The notes under the pieces were generated by a model. That model searched no databases and was not told the DNA's origin. It was given only the letters and a program-made list of their open reading frames with translations. Shown one piece after another: positions 58,083-64,000 of a DNA stretch of 64,000 nucleotides; the stretch's first letter is position 1, and each line of letters opens with the position of its first letter. The stretch spans positions 1 through 64,000 of IMG/VR virus record IMGVR_UViG_3300046501_000132; one strand, 5' to 3'. The position numbers were made by a program, and so were the translations under genes. The DNA comes from a virus.

Positions 58083-58562
58083 TTACTCCCAGTTGACGTC
58101 TTGGGTCGACGCCATTGCTTCGATCTTCATCACGACAAACTTCTTCTGCTTGTCGATAGCAGCCAGGCGCGCCGCTTCAGCCTTTGCGCTATCCTTAGTC
58201 GGATGACGTGCCGGAGCAGACGACATCGAGAACATGCCACCAATCTTGGTAATCGAACCAACGATCCAATCACCAGTCTGAACAACACCACCAACGCTTG
58301 TCTTCATAGGACTATTCACTCTCACAGCGGCTTTTGCCCGCTCAACATTTACAATTCGCTTCAGCTCATCAACCGTGATGAACTTCGTTTTGCCGTTGTT
58401 ATACAACCTATAACCGATTCGGTATTGATCGTCAATATTGTGTTTCCGAATCTTACCAGCACGGGAGTAGTGATATGAAATCACCTCAATATCATCCAAA
58501 CTCTTACCAACGCTGATCTCATACTGAGGAAACCCGTAAATCGGGTACTTATCACTATCCAT
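58083..58562 (-). CDS. Hypothetical protein
   Basis: 159 residues from the ATG at 58562 (MDSDKYPIYGFPQYEIS). A longer frame would run into tRNA-Arg, so the later start is right. The N-terminal half has aromatic strands (YHYSRAGKIRKHNIDDQYRI). The C-terminus is a basic/Ala-rich helix ending MASTQDVNWE. Function unknown. Confidence 0.65.
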   Translation of the reverse strand: MDSDKYPIYGFPQYEISVGKSLDDIEVISYHYSRAGKIRKHNIDDQYRIGYRLYNNGKTKFITVDELKRIVNVERAKAAVRVNSPMKTSVGGVVQTGDWIVGSITKIGGMFSMSSAPARHPTKDSAKAEAARLAAIDKQKKFVVMKIEAMASTQDVNWE

Positions 58563-58574
58563 CAAATAATCCTT

Positions 58575-58650
58575 TGGCGCAACGAGAGGGATTCGAACCC
58601 CCGACAAACGGGGTAGAAGCCCGCTGCTCTATCCACTGAGCTACCGTCGC
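58575..58650 (-). tRNA. tRNA-Arg (TCT)
   Basis: Loop CTTCTAC gives TCT, reading AGA/AGG. Acceptor GCGACGG pairs with TCGTTGC; G73 and CCA. It is 3.2 kb from the main array and just behind the promoter at 58684. Confidence 0.92.
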
Positions 58651-58683
58651 ATTTCGATTCTTCTCTAACTCAGCATAACATCT

Positions 58684-58712
58684 ATTATACCGAGTCCTAT
58701 GTAAAAGTAAAG
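58684..58712 (-). promoter_or_regulatory. Sigma70-type promoter before tRNA-Arg
   Basis: On the minus strand CTTTAC (58707-58712), 17 bp, TATAAT (58684-58689) in the GGTATAATAG context. It probably drives tRNA-Arg and the genes beyond. Confidence 0.7.
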
Positions 58713-58726
58713 CGATGTACTATGAA

Positions 58727-58900
58727 TTATAATGTCGCTTCGAAATACAGATGATCAAAGTCCATCACTTGACCACAATCATCACGCACGGAAACAGTTG
58801 TATCGTCGGTGTGGATGATGATATATTGCCGACCACGAGTCAAATGCGGAGGATGATTAACTACGGGACTGACTTTGGTGCAACCTTCGAAAATCGCCAT
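58727..58900 (-). CDS. Small hypothetical protein, 57 residues
   Basis: The ATG at 58900 overlaps the macro-domain stop (ATGA). The product begins MAIFEGCTKVSPVVNHPPHL and contains GRQYIIIHTDDTTVSVRDD, a small beta barrel-like pattern. The coupling with the macro gene supports it. Function unknown. Confidence 0.62.
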   Translation of the reverse strand: MAIFEGCTKVSPVVNHPPHLTRGRQYIIIHTDDTTVSVRDDCGQVMDFDHLYFEATL

Positions 58901-59364
58901 CACTCATACTCCACTAACGTTATTTGTATGCTTGGGCTAGCACTATTAATAATTCCTGCAATAGTTGCCCAATCGCCACGAGCAAGACCTGCACCGATTT
59001 TAGGAATTCCCAAAATGAAAGGTTCAGGACTAAATGTTCTAACATCTTCATTAATCTTTACGAAAGCACTTTTAATGGAATCGTAAAGACGCTTTCGATC
59101 TTCACGCCCAGGTCTGAATTGAGTGTAGGCGTTATAGATCCAACCGAAGTCGGTTTCACAAACTGAAAATTCTCCAAGCTTTCCGGCTTCGCCATAGGGA
59201 GACTTTTCATCCTCCCGAAGCGCCTCAGGAAACTCTTGTGCAATCGACGCTGCAACTCCAGCGCCCATCGTATGGAAGCAGTTACACCCGTGGGCAATCC
59301 CATGGAACTGTCCCTGCTTGAACATCGTGATCAGGTTTCCCTTGGTCGTCTTAACTATCGGCAT
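58900..59364 (-). CDS. Macro domain protein, ADP-ribose binding
   Basis: This 154-residue protein is one macro domain. Seen: TTKGNLI at the start, HGCNCFHTMGAGVAASIAQE (the ligand loop) and a second loop GIPKIGAGLARGDW. Known: macro domains bind or hydrolyse ADP-ribose derivatives, including ADP-ribose-1''-phosphate from RNA repair and ADP-ribosyl groups. Phage relatives are annotated as phosphatases. Its gene is next to RNA-repair and nuclease genes. Substrate is not visible in sequence. Confidence 0.88.
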   Translation of the reverse strand: MPIVKTTKGNLITMFKQGQFHGIAHGCNCFHTMGAGVAASIAQEFPEALREDEKSPYGEAGKLGEFSVCETDFGWIYNAYTQFRPGREDRKRLYDSIKSAFVKINEDVRTFSPEPFILGIPKIGAGLARGDWATIAGIINSASPSIQITLVEYE

Positions 59365-59383
59365 CTAAATCTCCATTACAGCT

Positions 59384-59412
59384 ATTATACCGAAATACAT
59401 AGCTAATAGGAA
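59384..59412 (-). promoter_or_regulatory. Sigma70-type promoter of the macro gene
   Basis: TATAAT (59384-59389) in the GGTATAATAG context with TTCCTA 17 bp upstream. It lies 20 nt before the macro ATG. The -35 is poor. Confidence 0.5.
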
Positions 59413-59415
59413 TGA

Positions 59416-60168
59416 TTAACAGAAGTCGAACACTGAAGATGTGGTGGACTTCTTCGCTTCATTCTTCGCTCGGAATTCTTTGATCTTATCGGCCAGCAAC
59501 TGCATATAATCTCTACGGTCACGCACGAATACCTGTGCATCCTTCGCATTCTCAACCGAGATAATGATTACCAACTTCTCTGCCTTCAGACCATATAGTT
59601 CCTCCAGCATAATGGAGTAACAGGTTGCCTGTAGGAAATAGTTTGTGATCCACTTCGCCAGCTTCTCTTTAGTCGCTGTCTTGAAGTCAATGATTGCCAG
59701 TTCGCCTTTATACTTCGCAATGCAGTCAACTCGCCCGGCTAACTGCATCACCTTAGACCACAACGGGAGTTCCAACGCGTGAATATCATCCACGTGCATT
59801 CTTAGAACCCGTTCGATCTGTCGGTACATAAATTTGTAATCACCAGCGTGTGCATCATCTGGGCGATTCTTCAATAGATATTCAAGTGCCAAGTGGACAC
59901 CAGTACCGCGATTCGCGCAACGCTCCGACTCAGCATTTGCCTTATCAACCCCACCCAACTTCTCAGCCCAACGTTCAAACCAATCGCTGTCTTCCTCGAA
60001 TGAGCCCAAGAAAGTGGTGACGGACGGATACCTACTTCCGTCCGGGGTTACATACAACCGTCCCGTTGGACTGTCGATGTTGTAACAATCGTACTCAGTC
60101 AAAAAACACTGCCGAAATGTCTTATCGGCAGTGTTTTTGCGTTGCTTTAGTATATCAAACGACGGCAT
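59416..60168 (-). CDS. PD-(D/E)XK exonuclease, RecB/MGME1-like
   Basis: About 250 residues from the ATG at 60168; a GTG 6 nt upstream is in frame. Seen: RYPSVTTFLGSFEED near 50, RCANRGTGVHLALEYLL near 90, and the catalytic set GRVDCIAKY (Asp) and AIIDFKTAT (D-x-K). A conserved Gln/Tyr helix (YFLQATCYSIML) closes the active site. Known: such single-domain nucleases degrade or process DNA ends in phage replication. It overlaps the phosphoesterase gene. Confidence 0.87.
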   Translation of the reverse strand: MPSFDILKQRKNTADKTFRQCFLTEYDCYNIDSPTGRLYVTPDGSRYPSVTTFLGSFEEDSDWFERWAEKLGGVDKANAESERCANRGTGVHLALEYLLKNRPDDAHAGDYKFMYRQIERVLRMHVDDIHALELPLWSKVMQLAGRVDCIAKYKGELAIIDFKTATKEKLAKWITNYFLQATCYSIMLEELYGLKAEKLVIIISVENAKDAQVFVRDRRDYMQLLADKIKEFRAKNEAKKSTTSSVFDFC

Positions 60169-60718
60169 TACCACGTCGCTTTTGGATGATCTCCATCACT
60201 TCATCGAAGTGGAATGGCATCATATCCTTTTGCGGACGAGCATCAATTCCCACATCAACACGATTCTGGATAGTACGACACTCGTGGTGATCGTCCCCAT
60301 GAATGTGTCCATGCAGGTGAATCGTACCGCGATGCATTTGATCCCAACTTTCGATAGGATAGTGCATCATTACAATCCGGTGATCTCCTACCTTGATAGT
60401 TCCGTAGGTCTTGATCGAAGCAAAGTAGTAGGTCAGGCGACCTTCCATGATGTTTCGACCATCGTGATTGCCAGCCTTGAGGTGAATATCACCATTCAAC
60501 CGAGTTAGAACATTCTCAGTCTGAGTCGTGGTTCCGAAACTAAAATCGCCAAGGTGGTGAACCGTATCACCTGGCTTAATACGACTGTTCCAGTTTTCGA
60601 TCATCAGTTCCGTCATTTCAACCTCATCCTTCCCTTGGCGGGTGGTTGGGCAGAACTTCAGAATGTTCTTATGATAGAAGTGGGTATCACTAGTAAACCA
60701 AATATTAGGTTGACTCAT
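60155..60718 (-). CDS. Calcineurin-like metallophosphoesterase
   Basis: 187 residues from the ATG at 60718, which overlaps the RNA ligase stop. All metal motifs are present: FTSDTHFYHKN, LGDFSFG, AGNHDGRN, VMMHYP and LHGHIHGDDH. It is a compact single-domain enzyme of the type found in T4-like phages. The substrate (nucleotide, RNA end or protein) cannot be told; its place beside ligase and kinase favours an RNA-end role, as inference only. Confidence 0.82.
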   Translation of the reverse strand: MSQPNIWFTSDTHFYHKNILKFCPTTRQGKDEVEMTELMIENWNSRIKPGDTVHHLGDFSFGTTTQTENVLTRLNGDIHLKAGNHDGRNIMEGRLTYYFASIKTYGTIKVGDHRIVMMHYPIESWDQMHRGTIHLHGHIHGDDHHECRTIQNRVDVGIDARPQKDMMPFHFDEVMEIIQKRRGNAVV

Positions 60719-61637
60719 TCTCTTTTTCCAAATATGTTTTGATCTCACTGATCCTAGTCTGTTCATCCATCAGCAGGAACTTGTCCTTGATGGTGTATAG
60801 ATAATCAATCAGTGGATAGTATTCTTCTTCAAACTGTTGACGTGCAGTGTAGCGGTTGTCCGACAACACACCCTTCAATAGTTTAGTCTCCCCGGCACGA
60901 GCCAGGAACTTCGTCACCTTGTAATACGGCGACTTGATCTTGAGAGCCTTACCATCGCCATAGACCATATATCCTTCATGAGTGCACATCTGAGCCATCT
61001 TGACGATGTCAGAGAAACGCATATTATAGGTGGATTCTGGGCGCTTACAACCAAATACATTAGCTGCATGATCCAATACTGACTCAAAAGCTTCAGCGAT
61101 AAACCCATCTTCATGATAAGTGCATGCCCCGATCAACCAAGCCCCTAGTTCTTCCTCGATGATGTGAGGGTCGGTTTCATCACAGATCTCAAAGATGAAA
61201 GTACTGTTGGGGAAAGACTTGATCCAATTCTCATACTGAGCAACGTGCTTCTCGATCAGATCAACAAAATCGCTATCCAGACTTCCAGTGGTCGAATAGA
61301 TAATCTTGTCCGAGATTTCAGGACGATAGGTTGCGCAGCCCATGAAGCCATTGATCTTCCTAACAGCCAAACACAGCTCATCCCGGTCAATGATGGTTCC
61401 GTTCTCCATGTAATTAAACACCTTGGTGAAGGGCTTCACCACCACATTATAGTCCGCATCAACCACCAGACCGCGAGCATACTTGATCATATCATGCTCG
61501 TTCCACAACGCATCATAGAATACGTTTGCAGAATACTTCAGCACATACAACCCAGGCCAGCGTACCGACTCACGCCGTTTCACCAGCTTGGGATTTTCTT
61601 CAACGAACTTCTTCAGTTCAGTGGGGTTGATATGCAC
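60705..61637 (-). CDS. RNA ligase, T4 Rnl1-like
   Basis: This 310-residue ligase joins RNA ends. Seen: a Rnl1-type N-terminal block ARGLVVDADYNVVVKPFTKV FNY, motif I RKINGFMG with the adenylated Lys near 94, motif IIIa FIFEICDETD, motif IV EGYMVYGDG and motif V ALKIKSPYYK. The length is shorter than T4 Rnl1 (374), with the C-terminal domain reduced. It overlaps the kinase-like gene by 20 nt; together they would repair cleaved tRNA anticodon loops. Confidence 0.88.
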   Translation of the reverse strand: MHINPTELKKFVEENPKLVKRRESVRWPGLYVLKYSANVFYDALWNEHDMIKYARGLVVDADYNVVVKPFTKVFNYMENGTIIDRDELCLAVRKINGFMGCATYRPEISDKIIYSTTGSLDSDFVDLIEKHVAQYENWIKSFPNSTFIFEICDETDPHIIEEELGAWLIGACTYHEDGFIAEAFESVLDHAANVFGCKRPESTYNMRFSDIVKMAQMCTHEGYMVYGDGKALKIKSPYYKVTKFLARAGETKLLKGVLSDNRYTARQQFEEEYYPLIDYLYTIKDKFLLMDEQTRISEIKTYLEKENEST

Positions 61638-62097
61638 GCAACTTCTCCATGAACGAGTCGTGAGACTCCATCTTATTATACATACGTTCCATCACTTCAG
61701 CAGGAACGTTGTGGATACTTCCGTAATTGACTTCCTTCAGAGTCGAATAAACAACGATGTTAGTCGTGCCCAGGCGCTTGGCGAAATCCACATAGGGCTT
61801 CGCATCTGCAAAAGTCAGGTTGGTATTAGCAACCACCACATCACGATCCTGAACCAAAAAGGCTTCAGCCGTTTGAAGACACCAACGATGAGCGCGAGAC
61901 AGATGCTCCATCTCAAAGTTATAGGTGCGCTCGGGGTTGCGATACCAATACATATCCGCTTCAATCAGCAGGGATTCATCTGCCTTGAAATCCCGAGCCA
62001 GCGTGGACTTGCCGGACCCAGGAAGTCCACGCACAATCACCAAGGTGTTTTTGACAACACGTGGCGCGCAAATACTCACTTCAAAACCGAGACTCAA
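61618..62097 (-). CDS. Polynucleotide kinase-like P-loop protein
   Basis: This 159-residue protein has Walker A VRGLPGSGKSTLA near 22-34, then an AEADMYWYR-type loop and RAHRWCLQTAEAFL, ending VVVANTNLTF. That matches kinase domains of T4 Pnkp and N4BP2-like P-loop proteins. No 3'-phosphatase (DxDxT) domain is fused. The start is a TTG overlapping the upstream stop (TTGA), with GGAAG 7 nt before. It forms an operon with the RNA ligase. Confidence 0.83.
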   Translation of the reverse strand: MSLGFEVSICAPRVVKNTLVIVRGLPGSGKSTLARDFKADESLLIEADMYWYRNPERTYNFEMEHLSRAHRWCLQTAEAFLVQDRDVVVANTNLTFADAKPYVDFAKRLGTTNIVVYSTLKEVNYGSIHNVPAEVMERMYNKMESHDSFMEKLRAYQPH

Positions 62098-62423
62098 AAT
62101 TTTACTTCCTTATAGATTTTGAAATCGTCCCGCAGTTCCTTCAGGATTTCCCTAATAGGAGTGTCGCAAGATTCATTCAGAGAAAACACACCCTGCGTAC
62201 AACGCCCATCAGAGGACTTGAACGCAAGCCATTTGTCTATTACCCCGCCGCTCAAACTTTCATGATGAAATTCTTCTACTCGCTTGGTAAGACGGTCATC
62301 ACGCCAGAATAGAACCAACCTTGGATCTTTATCCAGTTTGGCGTTTAGCCTGTCGATGAAAGCCTTGGCGGCTTCCCAACGGGCTAGTTCACGTTTAGTA
62401 TATGGCTTGTGCTCGTAGATCAT
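62094..62423 (-). CDS. Hypothetical protein
   Basis: 109 residues from the ATG at 62423, which follows one base after the end of the EF-Ts-like reading frame. The product begins MIYEHKPYTKRELARWEAAK; a helical N-terminus is followed by a mixed part with LVLFWRDDRLTKRVEEF. A longer frame from 62489 would overlap the EF-Ts-like gene. No family recognised. Confidence 0.65.
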   Translation of the reverse strand: MIYEHKPYTKRELARWEAAKAFIDRLNAKLDKDPRLVLFWRDDRLTKRVEEFHHESLSGGVIDKWLAFKSSDGRCTQGVFSLNESCDTPIREILKELRDDFKIYKEVKF

Positions 62424-62424
62424 T

Positions 62425-62636
62425 TTATTGTTTAAATCGAGTACCGCATTGAGGGCATTCACAAATACGTCTAGACAACCTACCGGCACGACGAATGTGC
62501 AACGGCGTATCTCTTAGATAACTAAGGGCTTTATCGAAGTCGCCTCAAACTCAGTCAAAACTATCTTACAGTCCATTATACTTTCGTTGGTCTCCGCCCG
62601 TAGGCGGTAAACCATTTCAGCAGTAATTGCAGGCAT
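62425..62636 (-). pseudogene. EF-Ts N-terminal-like protein with one-base frameshift
   Basis: From the ATG at 62636 (directly after the upstream TAA) the frame encodes ITAEMVYRLRAETNESIMDC then KIVLTEFE, close to the N-terminal ubiquitin-associated-like domain of EF-Ts. It then leaves register near 62544. The -1 frame continues GDFDKALSYLRDTPLHIRRA and a CECPQCG end, stopping at 62425, one base before the next ATG. The match through both frames indicates an ancestral 70-residue gene and a one-base deletion, or a sequence error. Confidence 0.72.
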
Positions 62637-63080
62637 TTATAGACCCAGCATCATCTTCCGATAGTCGATCGCATTCTTGATATCGAAACCGCGTTGACGG
62701 AGTTGACCCTTAGCATCCTCAAGGAACTTCACCGTGCGCTCGGTTTCCTTCACAATAGTTCGCATCTCAACCACAAGCGGGTCGATGTTCATATGGCTGG
62801 GAATATCGGTCTTCAGAATCGCCTCGGTTAGAGGCTCTTTCTTGTAGACTTCTGACGACTCTTTACCTGCGTAGTAACGCTGACGCTTGTGTTCGAGCTT
62901 GTGAAGCGCTGTGTATAATTCACCGAGCTTCCGAGACTTGAGGATGTAAATTCGGTTAATACTCGTGAAGATTTTCGAGTTTCGAAGGGCTTCCCCGTCA
63001 AGATCATCAGGGTTGATAGCCAGAAGGCGATCAACTTCGCCCTCAATTTCTTCATACGTTGCTTCCTTGTGGTCCATCAT
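62637..63080 (-). CDS. Hypothetical coiled-coil protein
   Basis: This 147-residue protein begins MMDHKEATYEEIEGEVDRLL and is helical throughout, with Lys/Arg/Glu heptads in the middle (KSRKLGELYTALHKLEHKRQ) and a C-terminal basic segment. It overlaps the antirepressor gene by 29 nt and shares the operon. No family recognised. Confidence 0.65.
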   Translation of the reverse strand: MMDHKEATYEEIEGEVDRLLAINPDDLDGEALRNSKIFTSINRIYILKSRKLGELYTALHKLEHKRQRYYAGKESSEVYKKEPLTEAILKTDIPSHMNIDPLVVEMRTIVKETERTVKFLEDAKGQLRQRGFDIKNAIDYRKMMLGL

Positions 63081-63963
63081 TTTCCTTCAGTTTCACCTGG
63101 GCGATGATACTCTTGATCTTCGCGTTCAGGTCTTGGTTATCGAGTTCATAGTGAGTCCGGTGATCACCCAGAATCCCGGTGTAGCGGCGATAGCTGACAT
63201 GTGGTAGGAAAGTTTGGATGATCAGGTCATCCAGTTCCTTCTCCAGCTTCTCGCGCTCAGTCGCACCCTTCTTGGCGAAAGACAGTACGTTGGTCTCACG
63301 CTCCGATTCCAGACGCGCCTTGACGAATTCTAGACCCTTGGTTGTCAGCTTCGCAACGTTCGATTCACGCACACCCCTGTTATCGCTGATAACCGGGCGA
63401 GTACCATAGCATTGTTCCTTGAACCACTTCTTCCAGAACAGAGCGTTGTTGCTGACATAGCGCCCGGCATAGCCTTGTGCTACCAGCCAATCCGAAAGAG
63501 CACCAGCTGTCATATTCAGAGTCTTGGCTGCTTCCTTGATGCCAAGTAGAGTCGGAAGCGCAGCCGGCACATCCATATTTCGGAATACGGGAACGGCAGT
63601 ATTTTGCTTTGCAGACTTCACTGATTTCTTACGCGGCGTGGTCTTCTTCGAATGGTGTGCTGTCGGCTGGGATTGAGCGAGAGCAAGTACTTGATCAGTG
63701 ACTTGCTTTGCCCAGTTAGCAAACGGGGTCACGTTGATGTTGGATGCGTCACGACCAATCTTACCAAGCGTCTTCGCGCTAAGATAGATACCATCGAACA
63801 GATTAACCTCACGGTTCTTGCCCTTGGTGTGGTGACGAAGCGAGGCGGTGCGCGAATAGCCAGTGGCCGGCACACAGTCGATCAGGTTGAAAAGCACTTG
63901 ACCATTTTCGTAGGCACCACGAATCGTATGGCCGTTGTAGGTACGTTGGAAACGATTGCTCAT
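63052..63963 (-). CDS. KilA-N / KilAC domain antirepressor-like protein
   Basis: 303 residues in two parts. The N-terminal 85 residues resemble KilA-N (a start with GHTIRGAYENGQVLFNLID and EVNLFDGIYLSAKTLGK). A basic linker (PRKKSVKSAKQN) leads to a KilAC-type C-terminus with GIKEAAKTLNMTAGALSDWL and RESNVAKLTTKGLEFVKARL. Known: these proteins bind DNA and act as antirepressors. It is at the window edge and the function in this lytic context is not clear. Confidence 0.78.
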   Translation of the reverse strand: MSNRFQRTYNGHTIRGAYENGQVLFNLIDCVPATGYSRTASLRHHTKGKNREVNLFDGIYLSAKTLGKIGRDASNINVTPFANWAKQVTDQVLALAQSQPTAHHSKKTTPRKKSVKSAKQNTAVPVFRNMDVPAALPTLLGIKEAAKTLNMTAGALSDWLVAQGYAGRYVSNNALFWKKWFKEQCYGTRPVISDNRGVRESNVAKLTTKGLEFVKARLESERETNVLSFAKKGATEREKLEKELDDLIIQTFLPHVSYRRYTGILGDHRTHYELDNQDLNAKIKSIIAQVKLKENDGPQGSNV

Positions 63964-64000
63964 TTAGAAATTTCCATTCTATGTTAGGAAAGTCGTATTC

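Noticed and set aside
50052-58650. Prophage attachment site in a tRNA gene
   Set aside because: No integrase or repeat of a tRNA 3' end is seen, and the genome content is that of a lytic phage.

Overview
The window is part of a large lytic T4-like myovirus genome. The order and content of the virion genes match T4: baseplate wedge, neck, small and large terminase, sheath, tube, portal, prohead core and protease, scaffold, major capsid protein. It also carries a gp55-like late sigma factor, gp46/gp47 and a gp61-like primase. The host cannot be named from the sequence. The sigma70-type promoters (TTTACT, 17 bp, TATAAT) and the NAD, (p)ppGpp and tRNA functions point to a Gram-negative proteobacterium.

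Layout. (1) 1-15.4 kb, minus strand: early/middle genes in overlapping ATGA-type operons, many of them small and of unknown function. Recognisable ones are a DUF4326 protein, a P-loop kinase, a MESH1/SpoT-like HD hydrolase, a DRB0094-type RNA ligase, an HTH-phosphoesterase, a GIY-YIG endonuclease, primase, gp46, gp47, gp55 and RNase H. (2) 15.4-15.84 kb, plus strand: a promoter, a highly structured region without a credible gene and a terminator, read as an orphan non-coding RNA. (3) 15.86-19.74 kb, minus strand: a collagen-like fibre with an SGNH esterase domain, a structural-looking protein and two membrane proteins (holin candidates). (4) 19.87-47.16 kb, plus strand: the virion module, with a recurring (T/A)CTAAATA late promoter and tetraloop hairpins between genes. 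(5) 47.24-50.0 kb, minus strand: a NAD salvage operon of a small Cys protein, NMN adenylyltransferase-Nudix and NAMPT. (6) 50.07-58.65 kb, minus strand: about 28 tRNAs plus several tRNA-like or non-tRNA structured RNAs. Interleaved genes encode a GroES-like co-chaperonin, a PTH2-like peptidyl-tRNA hydrolase and small proteins. (7) 58.7-64 kb, minus strand: a macro domain protein, a PD-(D/E)XK exonuclease, a phosphoesterase, a T4 Rnl1-like ligase, a polynucleotide-kinase-like protein, a frameshifted EF-Ts-like gene and a KilA-N/KilAC antirepressor.

The genes suggest a phage that takes over translation and resists nucleotide- and tRNA-directed immunity. tRNAs, PTH2 and co-chaperonin support late protein synthesis, and tRNA-Leu(UAG) matches the CTA-rich capsid gene. 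The ligases and kinase could reseal cleaved tRNA, the NAD operon could restore NAD+, and the HD hydrolase could remove alarmones. The most unusual signals are an amber-reading tRNA (anticodon CUA) a few hundred bases from two ORFs joined in frame by one TAG, a serine-type tRNA with a tryptophan anticodon, three tRNAs with a swapped 54-58 T-loop pair, a 237-bp inverted-repeat element in the tRNA array, and the orphan RNA at 15.5 kb.
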